Counted from the first letter of the stretch, positions 7,254 through 14,463 are shown. The stretch is 14,538 nucleotides of DNA from JANWZL01 sp037445185 (GCA_037445185.1 JBBIKZ010000059.1:1-14538), one strand, 5' to 3'. The notes: generated by a model from the sequence alone, not told the origin. Numbers and translations: made by a program.

Positions 7254-7659
7254 CAGGGGACGCCGGTGCCGCCGTTCGAGGACCTGCCGGAGGACCTGCG
7301 CCCCCTGGCCCGGCGCGCCGCCCACGCTCGAGGGGCGCTGGACCGCCACGATCCGCTACGACTGGGGTGACACGCATACTGAGGTGTTCGAATTCGAGGT
7401 GGCGGCGGGAGAGGTATTCGGGGCAGCCAGCTACCTGAGGACACGGCGTGCCATCCAGGATGGCCGCCTGCGCGGCGACCGTCTGACATTCACCACCCAG
7501 AGCCAGGAAATGCTGGGCGGGCGGGACGAGGTGAGGACGGTCACGCACCGCTACCGGGGCATCCTCGACGGGGATGTCATCCGCTTCACCCTCGAAAGCG
7601 GCGGCGGCCACAGCCACCACGAGCCGGTGCAATTCGAGGCCCGGCGCGCGACGCAGTGA
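7254..7659 (+). pseudogene. Remnant of a second TIR-type protein: end of TIR domain plus C-terminal beta domain
   Basis: Directly after the PASTA domain the sequence reads PPFEDLPEDLRPLARRAA. This matches the end of the TIR domain in the neighbouring intact gene (DLPEDLKPLARRNA, residues 118-130), with clear DNA similarity too. Between about 7300 and 7322 the frame shifts by one. From 7321 the sequence reads PTLEGRWTATIRYDWGDTHT and FEFEVAAGEVFGAASYLRTR and runs to a stop at 7659. This C-terminal beta-rich module resembles, in its position and its opening (TLEGRW versus DLTGLW), the module ending the intact TIR protein. The simplest reading is that a tandem TIR gene lost its N-terminal TIR part and membrane segment in a deletion that fused its tail to the PASTA end. 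GTG 7384 is the first possible start of the final open stretch. Confidence 0.6.
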
Positions 7660-7701
7660 CCCTGCTATGCTGAGATCAGCACAGGCAGAAGGGGGGAGGG
7701 C

Positions 7702-8727
7702 ATGCCGGGCATCTTCATCAGCTACCGTCGCCAGGACAGCCAGAGCGCTGCTGGCCGGCTGGCGGACCATCTGCGTGATCACCTGCCGCAGGTGACCATC
7801 TTCCGCGATGTCGAGACCATTGAGCCGGGTGTCGACTTCGTGCAGGCGATCGAAAAGGCCCTGGCCGCCTGTGGCGTGATGCTGGTGGTGATCGGGCCGC
7901 GCTGGTTGACAGTGACGGACAGCGGCGGGCGTCGCCGTCTCGATGATCCGCGCGACTATACCCGGTTGGAGGCGGCCACCGCCCTGGGCCGGGATTCGGT
8001 GCGTGTCATTCCGGTGCTGGTGGAGGGCGCCGAGATGCCTGCGGAGGTGGACCTGCCGGAGGATCTGAAACCACTCGCCCGGCGCAATGCCATCGAGCTG
8101 ACGGACAAACGTTGGGAATACGACGTCTCCCAACTGGTCGAGACCGTGCGCAAGGTCCTGGGTGTGGCCGCGGGTGCCAGCCGGGACGGGCCGGCCACCG
8201 AGGCCGTGCCGCCGCCCCGTGCCCGGGCCTGGGGGAGATGGGCCTTGATTGGGGGCGTGCTCCTGTCGGTCGTTGTCGCCTACGTGCTCATCGATGGGGA
8301 GGAGGCGCCAACTCCCGAGGCGGGGCCGGAGATCGTCGCTGGCAACCCTTCCATGCTCGCCGAGCCGCCTCCGCCGGCAACGCCTGGCCAGCCGGCGGAA
8401 CCGCCGCCGGTGGTCGAGCCGGTCCCCGCCCCAACGCCGCCAGTCCGGCCGATCGATCTGACCGGACTGTGGCAGGACGACGAGGGTGGTCAGCACCAGA
8501 TCGCCCAGCAGGGCAACCGCATCGCGGTCCAAGGCATGACAGCGGACGGCATCGTCTACGGTGTCGGGCAACTGCAGGGCCGCGTCGGCTGGGTGGAGTA
8601 CACCCTGAACGGCTACCCCCTGCGCGCCGCTGTGGAAGTCTCGGCCAACGGCAACCAGGTTCGGGTGGTGGTCGTCGATCCGGCCACAGGGAAGCGCGAC
8701 GTCCTCAGCATGTCCGGGATTCGTTGA
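7702..8727 (+). CDS. TIR-domain protein with transmembrane helix and C-terminal beta domain
   Basis: An intact 341-residue protein. The TIR domain spans about residues 3-150: GIFISYRRQDSQSAAGRLAD at the start, IFRDVETIEPG, LVVIGPRWL, then DDPRDYTRLEAATALGRDSV. E90 is at the position of the catalytic glutamate of NAD-cleaving TIRs, and the domain ends with VIPVLVEGAEMP and LPEDLKPLARRNAIEL. A membrane helix at 179-196 is followed by a Pro-rich linker (201-249) and a beta-rich domain (250-341, IDLTGLWQDDEGGQHQIAQQ). The TIR part should be cytoplasmic and the C-terminal domain outside. A GGGGGGAGGG site precedes the ATG. It is the last gene of the MoxR/WD40-PASTA/TIR locus and the only one still intact. 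An effector role (NAD depletion or signalling) is inference from TIR biology. Confidence 0.88.
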   Translation: MPGIFISYRRQDSQSAAGRLADHLRDHLPQVTIFRDVETIEPGVDFVQAIEKALAACGVMLVVIGPRWLTVTDSGGRRRLDDPRDYTRLEAATALGRDSVRVIPVLVEGAEMPAEVDLPEDLKPLARRNAIELTDKRWEYDVSQLVETVRKVLGVAAGASRDGPATEAVPPPRARAWGRWALIGGVLLSVVVAYVLIDGEEAPTPEAGPEIVAGNPSMLAEPPPPATPGQPAEPPPVVEPVPAPTPPVRPIDLTGLWQDDEGGQHQIAQQGNRIAVQGMTADGIVYGVGQLQGRVGWVEYTLNGYPLRAAVEVSANGNQVRVVVVDPATGKRDVLSMSGIR

Positions 8728-8740
8728 GACAAGGACGGCC

Positions 8741-10150
8741 ATGCAGATCACCTTCCTCGGCGCCACGCGCGAAGTGACCGGCTCATGCTTCCTGGTGCAG
8801 GCCGAGGGCTTTTCTTTTTTGGTCGAGTGCGGCCTGTTCCAGGGCGGCCGCGACGCGGCCGAGAAAAACCGCGCGTTTCCCGCCTTCGACCCGGAGGCGA
8901 TCGACTTCGTCCTGCTCACCCACGCCCACATCGACCACTCCGGGCTGCTGCCGCGGCTCACCACACTGGGCTTCCGCGGGCCGGTCTACTGCACCCGCGC
9001 CACCGCCGACCTGCTCGCCGTGATGCTGCCGGATGCCGCCTACATCCAGGAAAAGGAGGCGGAGTGGGCGAACTACGACCGGCGCAAGAAGCATGGCGAA
9101 CTCAAGGACGAGGTGGCGCCCCTGTACACCGTCGCCCAGGCCCACGCCTGTCTCAAGCGGCTCTCCACCGTCGGCTACGACCAGGAACTGCGCCCGCATC
9201 CCCGTGTGTGCGCGCGCTTCCGCGACGCCGGCCACATCCTCGGCTCCGCCAGTCTAGAGGTGTGGGTGGAGGCGGGCGGAGGCACGCGCAAGCTGGTCTT
9301 CTCCGGTGACCTGGGCATGCCCGGCCGGCCGGTGGTCAACGACCCCACGCCGATCGACGCGGCCGACTATCTGGTCATCGAATCGACCTATGGCAACCGC
9401 CTGCACAAGGGCATGCGCGAGACCATCGATGAGCTGGCGCACGCCGTCAACGACACCCTCACGCGCAAGGGCGGCAACGTCATCATCCCGGCCTTTGCCG
9501 TCGGTCGCACGCAGGAGATCCTCTATATGCTCATGGACCTGGTGCGCCAGGGACGGCTGCCGCGCAACCTGGCCGTGTTCGTCGATTCCCCCATGGCCGG
9601 CGCCGCCACGGAGATCACGCTCCGGCACCAGAGCCTGCTAGACCGGGAGACCCGCGAGCTGCTCACGTGGTTTCGCGCGAGCCCCGATGCCCCCTACCTG
9701 CGGGTCACCGAGGACGTGGAGGATTCCATGGCCCTGAACAAGATCCGCCAGGGGGCGGTGATCATCGCCGCCTCGGGCATGTGCGAGGCCGGCCGCATCA
9801 AGCACCACCTCAGGTTCAACCTGCCGCGCGCCGAGTGCACGGTGGCCATCACCGGCTTCCAGGCCCAGGGCACGCTGGGGCGCCAGCTGGTGGACGGCGC
9901 GAAGACGGTGCGCATCTTTCGCGAGGAGGTCCCCGTGCGCGCCGACCTCTACACCCTGGGCGGGCTCTCTGCCCATGCCGACCGCGACGCCCTCCTCGCC
10001 TGGCTTGGGCATTTCAAGACCAGTCCACGCCAGACCTTCGTCGTGCACGGCGAGGAGGAGACCGCGCTCGGCTTCGCCGAGCTGATCCGGGGCGGCATGG
10101 GCTGGAACGTGGCGGTCCCTGTGGCGGGTACAACTCATCGTCTGGACTGA
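8741..10150 (+). CDS. MBL-fold/beta-CASP (Ysh1/CPSF-like) metallo-hydrolase, probable RNase
   Basis: A 469-residue protein of the metallo-beta-lactamase/beta-CASP family. The zinc motif HAHIDH is at residues 61-66, with further ligands H165 (DAGHILGSAS) and D190 (SGDLG). The beta-CASP insert carries DSPMA (282-286) and ASGMCEAGR (344-352). H412 in GLSAHADRD and H436 in VVHGEEE complete the site. Members are 3' processing endonucleases or 5'-3' exonucleases acting on RNA; the substrate here is unknown. An AAGGA site is about 7 nt before the ATG. The gene starts only 13 nt after the TIR stop, so it is probably read from the same transcript, although its intact state and wide distribution suggest it may simply be a neighbour. 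Possible hairpins (for example CGGCAGC 10155 with GCTGCCG 10196) follow the stop. Confidence 0.93.
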   Translation: MQITFLGATREVTGSCFLVQAEGFSFLVECGLFQGGRDAAEKNRAFPAFDPEAIDFVLLTHAHIDHSGLLPRLTTLGFRGPVYCTRATADLLAVMLPDAAYIQEKEAEWANYDRRKKHGELKDEVAPLYTVAQAHACLKRLSTVGYDQELRPHPRVCARFRDAGHILGSASLEVWVEAGGGTRKLVFSGDLGMPGRPVVNDPTPIDAADYLVIESTYGNRLHKGMRETIDELAHAVNDTLTRKGGNVIIPAFAVGRTQEILYMLMDLVRQGRLPRNLAVFVDSPMAGAATEITLRHQSLLDRETRELLTWFRASPDAPYLRVTEDVEDSMALNKIRQGAVIIAASGMCEAGRIKHHLRFNLPRAECTVAITGFQAQGTLGRQLVDGAKTVRIFREEVPVRADLYTLGGLSAHADRDALLAWLGHFKTSPRQTFVVHGEEETALGFAELIRGGMGWNVAVPVAGTTHRLD

Positions 10151-10331
10151 CGCTCGGCAGCCTGCTGCGCAGCGGCGGCCAGGGCAGCAGAAATGGCTGC
10201 CGACGAAACTGGACATGGCCAGAACCAGCTCTAAGTGTTGGTGCATACGGTTGTTGCCTCCTTTCAGACGGCTGCAATCATCCCCCCCTTTGGACCGGGT
10301 CGGACAGGCATCCGCCGAGGGGGTGGTCAAG

Positions 10332-10345
10332 TAAAATTAGAATAT
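10332..10345 (+). promoter_or_regulatory. AT-rich candidate -10 region for the cytochrome c gene
   Basis: In the 253-nt gap before the cytochrome gene, TAAAAT (10332-10337) followed by TAGAAT (10338-10343) is the only AT-rich stretch and lies 60-70 nt before the ATG. No convincing -35 box is seen 17 nt upstream of either hexamer, so this is weak. Confidence 0.25.
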
Positions 10346-10403
10346 GCTGACGAGATGGCAAAGCCATCAAACCCATCCTGCCAACCCCTCCAAGGAGAAC
10401 GCC

Positions 10404-10766
10404 ATGAAAAAAGCCTTGTTGTTGTCCACCCTGGCCATCGCCCTCAGCACCCCCGTCATGGCCGGTGACCCAGTCGCCGGTCAGCAGAAGGCCGGTGCCT
10501 GCATCGTCTGTCACGGCACCACCGGCTTCCCCGGCATCTTCTACACCTATCAGCTCGCCGGTCGCAATGCCGACAAGCTGACGGTGAAGACCAACAAATA
10601 CCGCACCGGCAAGATCCTGCACCCGATCATGAACCTGGCGGTCCTGCCGCTGACCGACAAGGACGTGGAAGACATCTCCGCCTTCTACCAGTCGCTCAAA
10701 CAGCCGGTCATGATCCCCTTCGTCACCATCAAGGGTGACGATGACGAGCCCACCGCGGGCAAGTGA
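10404..10766 (+). CDS. Periplasmic class I c-type cytochrome
   Basis: A 120-residue protein with a clear signal peptide (MKKALLLSTLAIALSTPVMA, residues 1-20, cleavage before GDP). A single haem-binding CIVCH motif lies at C33/C36/H37, and M76 in HPIMNLAV is the likely distal ligand. The C-terminal helix VEDISAFYQSL is typical of small cytochromes of the c4/c553 type. The protein should carry electrons in the periplasm; its partner is not indicated by the neighbours. The ATG at 10404 is preferred over an upstream in-frame ATG (10344) because AAGGAGA (10392-10397) sits at ideal distance and because the signal peptide then starts at residue 1. It appears monocistronic: a long hairpin (10803-10839) follows. 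Confidence 0.92.
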   Translation: MKKALLLSTLAIALSTPVMAGDPVAGQQKAGACIVCHGTTGFPGIFYTYQLAGRNADKLTVKTNKYRTGKILHPIMNLAVLPLTDKDVEDISAFYQSLKQPVMIPFVTIKGDDDEPTAGK

Positions 10767-10802
10767 TCTGAGTCACAGACCACCGCGCGGATAACCCGCC
10801 TC

Positions 10803-10839
10803 CGCGCGTCCCGCCAGTCGGCTCAGGGCGGGACGTGCG
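10803..10839 (+). terminator. Long GC hairpin downstream of the cytochrome gene
   Basis: A 13-bp stem with one G-T wobble pairs 10803-10815 with 10827-10839 around an 11-nt loop; the core is GTCCCGCC/GGCGGGAC. It starts 36 nt after the cytochrome stop. No T-run follows, so it could be a Rho-independent terminator of the weak, U-less kind or a 3'-end stabiliser. Confidence 0.45.
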
Positions 10840-10852
10840 CGTCTCGGCGCGT

Positions 10853-10936
10853 CCAGCCCGACTCTGCGGTTGGGCGGCGTGCAGTCGATACGCCGCGGCT
10901 GCGCATCGACAAGTGGCGCTGGGGAGCCGCGCAGGG
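10853..10936 (+). repeat. Imperfect direct duplication of the hslR start region
   Basis: About 80 bp here (from CAGCCCGA through GTGCAG to CGCATCGACAAGTGG) recur about 140 bp downstream at 10993-11073, where they form the translation start and first codons of the Hsp15 gene. The upstream copy can be read as RIDKWRWG but has a 1-bp length difference between GTG and that motif and runs out of register, so it does not encode a functional start. It looks like a decayed partial tandem duplication. Confidence 0.65.
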
Positions 10937-10946
10937 CGGAGCAGTG

Positions 10947-10965
10947 CCTTCGCCGCAGGCGAAGG
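10947..10965. other. Perfect 8-bp stem, 3-nt loop hairpin ahead of hslR
   Basis: CCTTCGCC (10947-10954) and GGCGAAGG (10958-10965) are separated by GCA. The hairpin sits between the duplicated segment and the true hslR start. It may terminate transcription from the cytochrome side or lie in the hslR leader; no T-run is present. Confidence 0.4.
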
Positions 10966-11019
10966 TGCGACCCCGGAGCGGGTCGAAGCGGCCCAGCCCG
11001 ATACTGTTGGGATAACGAC

Positions 11020-11415
11020 GTGCAGCAGACGCCGCCGCGGGTACGCATCGACAAGTGGCTCTGGGCCGCCCGTTTTTTCAAGACCCGCTCGCTCGCCACC
11101 CAGGCGGTCGAAGGGGGCAAGGTCAAGCTTAACGGCGCCCGTGTCAAACCCGCCCGCGAACTGCGGCCGGGCGACCGACTGCAGGTGCACATCGGCGCAT
11201 ACGTGTGGGACATCACCGTGCTGGCCCTGTCCGATCGGCGTGGCCCCGCGAGCGAGGCGCGCGCGCTGTACGAGGAGGACGAGACGAGCCGCGCCCGGCG
11301 AGAACAGGACATACGCGAGCGACGCCTCACCGCCAGCCCGAGAGGGGAAAGACGGGGCCGGCCGACGAAGAAGTCGCGCCGGCTGATCCACCGCTTCACA
11401 GAGGGTCTGGGTTGA
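11020..11415 (+). CDS. hslR: S4-domain RNA-binding heat-shock protein Hsp15
   Basis: A 131-residue protein. The S4 RNA-binding domain is at about residues 7-70 (VRIDKWLWAARFFKTRSLAT, VEGGKVKLNGARVKPARELR, GDRLQV), followed by a basic, Arg/Lys-rich tail. This is the layout and length of Hsp15. Known Hsp15 binds 50S subunits carrying a stalled nascent chain and helps recycle them. The frame stays open upstream to 10870, but the similarity starts with PPRVRIDKW, so GTG 11020 is taken as the start. The ribosome-binding site is poor (GGGATAACGAC), so the start is less certain than the function. Its 5' end is partly duplicated upstream (10853-10936). The next gene follows on the same strand after about 33 nt. 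Confidence 0.88.
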   Translation: MQQTPPRVRIDKWLWAARFFKTRSLATQAVEGGKVKLNGARVKPARELRPGDRLQVHIGAYVWDITVLALSDRRGPASEARALYEEDETSRARREQDIRERRLTASPRGERRGRPTKKSRRLIHRFTEGLG

Positions 11416-11448
11416 TGGGACCATAGACCAGAGCGATTGTCAGGGGCC

Positions 11449-12735
11449 ATGGGGCAGGCTATGTTTAGTCCTATGGATCCATACGACCTGATCATCGTCG
11501 GCGGCGGCATCAGTGGCTTGATGCTTGCCTGCCGGGCGGCCTACGGCAACAGGCTGTCCATTCTGGTCCTGGAGCAGCAGGAGCGCCTGGGCGGCTGCCT
11601 GCATACCTGGCAGGTGCAACCCGATTTCTGGGTCGAACTCGGCGCACACACCGCCTACAACTCCTACAAAAACCTGTTGCAGGTGCTGCAGGAGAGGCAG
11701 GGGCTGGATCGGCTCACGCGCCGGGCCAAGCTGGGTTACCGCTTCCTCGACGCGGGTCGTCTGCAGTCGCCCATGGCCCGGCTCGGCTGGTTCGAACTGA
11801 TCACCCACCTGCCCTTCGGCCTCATGCGCGGGCAGGAGGGTGCCAGTCTGTCCGAGTACTACGGGGCGCTGTTCGGCCGGCGCAACTATGCCCGCCTGCT
11901 CTCACCGGCCTTTGCCGCCGTCCTGTCCCAGCCGGCGGACGGCTTCCCCGCCCGATGGCTGTTCCGGCGCAAGCCACGCCTCAAGACGGCGCCGCGCAAA
12001 TACACCTGGCCGACGGGACTGCAGGGACTGGCCGAGGCCCTGGTCGAGGAGGCCCCTTTCGAGGTCAGGACTGGCATGGGGGTGACGGCCATACGCAGAA
12101 AGGCGGATGGCTACGAGATCGATGCCAGCGGCCGGCGCATGTTTTGCCGCTATCTGGCCGTCGCCACACCGCCCGACGTCGCGGCGCATCTGCTCCTGGA
12201 CGGTCATCCCCGGCTGGCAACGCGGCTGTCCGCCATCCCCATGGCCGAGATCGAGTCCCTGGCGGTCGTCGTCGCGGCGCACAAGGTCAAACTGCCCCGG
12301 GTGGCCGGTCTCATCGGCGTGAAGGACGCCTTCTATTCGGTGGTCAGCCGCGATTACCTCGAGCACCCCCGCCTGCGCGGCTTCACCTTTCATTTCCGTC
12401 CACGCCGGCTGGACGAGGTGGCCAAGCTCGCCCGCGTTTGTGAGGTGCTGGGGATCGCGCCGGACGACGTGATCGAACAGCGGGAGGTGCGCAATCGTCT
12501 GCCTGCCCTGGAGATCAGCCATGTCGGCCTGGTGGAGGAGATCGATGACCTGATCAGGGGCAGGCGGCTGTTTCTCACCGGCAACTATTTCCAGGGCATG
12601 TCCATCGGTGACTGCGCCGATCGTTCGACGCGGGAGGCGTATCGTTTGCTGCAGACCGTCAAGCGGCAGGCAGGCGCGCGTGCCGGGCAGGCCGACATCC
12701 CCACTGCGGGTGGCGCCACCGTGATGGACGCCTGA
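11449..12735 (+). CDS. FAD-dependent oxidoreductase of the protoporphyrinogen oxidase/amine oxidase fold
   Basis: A protein of about 428 residues with an N-terminal dinucleotide-binding motif (DLIIVGGGISGLMLACRAA, then ILVLEQQERLGGCLHTW). It has a substrate-domain segment WPTGLQGLAEALVEEAPFEV and the C-terminal FAD motif LFLTGNYFQGMSIGDCADRS. The order and spacing fit the HemY-type protoporphyrinogen oxidase and related amine oxidase superfamily. Which substrate it oxidises cannot be decided, and no other haem gene is adjacent. Starts at 11449, 11461 and 11473 are all in frame and none has a good ribosome-binding site; the flavin motif begins only a few residues after 11473, so that shorter form is quite possible. 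A DJ-1-type gene follows after 22 nt. Confidence 0.78.
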   Translation: MGQAMFSPMDPYDLIIVGGGISGLMLACRAAYGNRLSILVLEQQERLGGCLHTWQVQPDFWVELGAHTAYNSYKNLLQVLQERQGLDRLTRRAKLGYRFLDAGRLQSPMARLGWFELITHLPFGLMRGQEGASLSEYYGALFGRRNYARLLSPAFAAVLSQPADGFPARWLFRRKPRLKTAPRKYTWPTGLQGLAEALVEEAPFEVRTGMGVTAIRRKADGYEIDASGRRMFCRYLAVATPPDVAAHLLLDGHPRLATRLSAIPMAEIESLAVVVAAHKVKLPRVAGLIGVKDAFYSVVSRDYLEHPRLRGFTFHFRPRRLDEVAKLARVCEVLGIAPDDVIEQREVRNRLPALEISHVGLVEEIDDLIRGRRLFLTGNYFQGMSIGDCADRSTREAYRLLQTVKRQAGARAGQADIPTAGGATVMDA

Positions 12736-12757
12736 TAATCGCTGCCAGGAGGTACAG

Positions 12758-13315
12758 ATGCCGCGTATATTGGTCCCGCTGGCGCCCGGTTTCGAGGACC
12801 TCGAGGCCACCACCATCGTCGACATCCTGCGCCGTGCCGACGTGGAGGTGGTCACGGCGGGCCTCACGCCCGGCCTGGTGCAGGGCAGCCGGGGTCTGCG
12901 CGTCCAACCGGATGCCACCCTCGACGACGTGCTCGACCAGGACTTCGACATGATAGCACTACCCGGCGGCCTGCCGGGATCGGAGCACCTGAAGAACGAC
13001 CCGCGGGTGCAGGCGCTGCTCAAACGGCTGGCTGGCGAGGGACGCTACACGGCCGCCATCTGCGCCGCCCCCATGGCCCTGGCCGCGGCCGGTCTGCTCG
13101 ACGGACGGCGGGTCACCAGCTACCCGGGCGTGGTGGACAAGATGTCGCTGCCCGGCACGGTCTATGTGTCGCAGCCGGTCGTGGTGGATGGCAAGGTGGT
13201 CACCTCCCGCGGTCCGGGCACGGCCCTGGATTTCGCCCTGGCACTGGCGGAACTGCTGGTGGGCAAGGCGGTGCGTAACCAGGTGGAGGCCGCGCTGGTG
13301 CGGCCTGGGTATTGA
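12758..13315 (+). CDS. DJ-1/PfpI superfamily protein, YajL-like
   Basis: A 185-residue protein with the DJ-1 fold signatures. These are an N-terminal ILVPLAPGFEDLEATTIVDI (E16 matches the conserved acidic partner), DMIALPGGLPGSEHL, the nucleophile elbow AAICAAPMALAAAG with C102 as the reactive cysteine, and VTSYPGVVDKM and VVTSRGPGTALDFALALAE near the end. Relatives (DJ-1, YajL) act in oxidative and carbonyl stress as a chaperone, glyoxalase or proposed deglycase; the exact reaction is debated. The length agrees with DJ-1/YajL rather than with larger proteases. A perfect AGGAGG site (12747-12752) fixes the ATG. It lies between the PPOX-like gene and the CBS gene on the same strand with short gaps, so the three may share a transcript. 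Confidence 0.9.
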   Translation: MPRILVPLAPGFEDLEATTIVDILRRADVEVVTAGLTPGLVQGSRGLRVQPDATLDDVLDQDFDMIALPGGLPGSEHLKNDPRVQALLKRLAGEGRYTAAICAAPMALAAAGLLDGRRVTSYPGVVDKMSLPGTVYVSQPVVVDGKVVTSRGPGTALDFALALAELLVGKAVRNQVEAALVRPGY

Positions 13316-13342
13316 ATCGCTGGCAATCACAGGAGGCTGGCC

Positions 13343-13780
13343 ATGTTCATACGCGATGTATTGTCCGTGAAGGGGGGAGGGGAGATCGTCGGCATCGAGC
13401 CGGATGCCCCCATCGCCGAAGCCGTCAAGCGCCTGGTCGAGAAAGACATCGGCTCGCTGGTGGTGATGCACGGGGGCAAGATGGTGGGCTTCATCACCGA
13501 GCGCGACATCATACGCGGCATGCACGCCCGCGGTTGCTCACTGGCCGAGGTCAAGGTGAGCGAACTGATGGACAAGGAACCCATCCTCTGCAACCCGGAC
13601 GACAGCGTGGACTACGCCCGCGACGTGTTGACCAAGAGCCGCCTGAGCCACCTGGTGGTGATGGACGGCAACCGGCTGCTGGGCGTCATCTCCTTCCACG
13701 ATGTGGCCAAGGCCTGTCTCAAGCAGGCCAATTTCGAGAATTCCCTACTCAAGCGTTACATCCGCAATTGGCCCGAGTAG
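13343..13780 (+). CDS. Two-CBS-domain protein
   Basis: A 145-residue protein that consists almost wholly of a CBS pair (Bateman module). CBS1 is at about residues 8-63 (IAEAVKRLVEKDIGSLVVMH, MVGFITERDIIRGM), and CBS2 is at about 71-130 (VSELMDKEPILCNPDDSVDY, LSHLVVMDGNRLLGVISFHD). A short helical tail follows (NSLLKRYIRNWPE). Such stand-alone pairs bind adenine nucleotides and act as energy sensors, usually on a partner protein that cannot be told from sequence. CAGGAGG (13330-13336) lies just before the ATG. It starts 27 nt after the DJ-1-type gene. The next gene is convergent. Confidence 0.92.
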   Translation: MFIRDVLSVKGGGEIVGIEPDAPIAEAVKRLVEKDIGSLVVMHGGKMVGFITERDIIRGMHARGCSLAEVKVSELMDKEPILCNPDDSVDYARDVLTKSRLSHLVVMDGNRLLGVISFHDVAKACLKQANFENSLLKRYIRNWPE

Positions 13781-13887
13781 GAGCGGACCCTGCCCGCGAT
13801 ATTGAGGCGCGGACCCTGTCCACCCTGAGCGCCCGCAGAGGGGCGGCCGCCGTGCCGTGAACGGTGATCCGGGGCCTCGACCCTCGC

Positions 13888-14385
13888 TCACCGGATGTCC
13901 TCGATGTTGAATTTCTTGTCCAGGATCTGGGGGATGAGCAGGGCATAGCCCTGATTCTGCCAGTGGATGAGCTCGGTCATGGCCGAGGGCACGGCCTCGA
14001 TGAAGTCCTGCAGGTCCTGCAGGGCGTAACCATAGTCCTCCAACGCCAGCATGCAGACCTTGAACGCCACGCCGATGTCTGCGTAGTAGCGCATGCGTTC
14101 GACCACCTCCTTGTATTTCGCCTCGTTCTTCTTGGCCACGGTGACCAATTCCGTACCATGCAGCACCACCTTGATGGTCTCGGGGTCGTAACTGTAGGGA
14201 GCGACGGACAGCGGCATGACGATGCCCCGCAACCAATAGAGGGCCGCCGCCATCTTGGCCGGGTCGTCGAGGTAGATGTCCAGCACCACCTTGGGTGGGG
14301 CATAGGGCGTTTGCACGAAGCGGGCCTCGGACTGGACCGGGGATGACAGGGCCAACAGCGCGGTGAGGAGGGAGGGTCGCAGCAT
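13888..14385 (-). CDS. Exported DsrE-like protein
   Basis: A 165-residue protein with a signal peptide at about residues 1-19 (MLRPSLLTALLALSSPVQS). It is followed by a single DsrE/F-like domain: PPKVVLDIYLDDPAKMAAAL, ETIKVVLHGTELVTVAKKNE, then VERMRYYADIGVAFKVCMLA and ALQDLQDFIEAVPSAMTELI. DsrE-type folds handle sulfur transfer or act as small regulatory subunits in sulfur-metabolising bacteria. Here C111 in FKVCMLAL is the only cysteine of the mature protein and is a candidate sulfur carrier. A GGAGG site precedes the ATG (read in minus). It is convergent with the CBS gene. A weak stem (ATCCGG 13867 with CCGGAT 13891) overlaps its 3' end. The exact role is unknown. Confidence 0.75.
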   Translation of the reverse strand: MLRPSLLTALLALSSPVQSEARFVQTPYAPPKVVLDIYLDDPAKMAAALYWLRGIVMPLSVAPYSYDPETIKVVLHGTELVTVAKKNEAKYKEVVERMRYYADIGVAFKVCMLALEDYGYALQDLQDFIEAVPSAMTELIHWQNQGYALLIPQILDKKFNIEDIR

Positions 14386-14463
14386 GGTTGCCTCCGGCAG
14401 AACTTGACCATTTCAATCTAGTATCCCGGCCGAGCTCTGCCAGGCCCGGTAGGGGAGGAGCCC

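Noticed and set aside
6054..7349. A 431-codon minus-strand frame opposite the WD40/PASTA region
   Set aside because: Shadow frame with Gly/Arg/Gln-rich composition; the plus strand has clear WD40 and PASTA signatures.
7668..7681. Small inverted repeat TGCTGA-GA-TCAGCA before the TIR gene
   Set aside because: Only 6-bp arms; may be an operator but nothing else supports it.
7240..8964. A 574-codon minus-strand frame opposite the TIR gene
   Set aside because: GC-rich antisense frame crossing several real plus-strand genes; the translation shows no domain, while the opposite strand encodes a clear TIR protein.
10870..11019. N-terminal extension of hslR
   Set aside because: The frame is open but the translation there has no similarity to Hsp15 and comes from the out-of-register duplicated segment; GTG 11020 gives the normal length.
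13783..13818. Direct repeat GCGGACCCTG (13783-13792 and 13809-13818)
   Set aside because: Only two 10-bp copies 26 bp apart in a short convergent gap; not a CRISPR array and no clear terminator structure.
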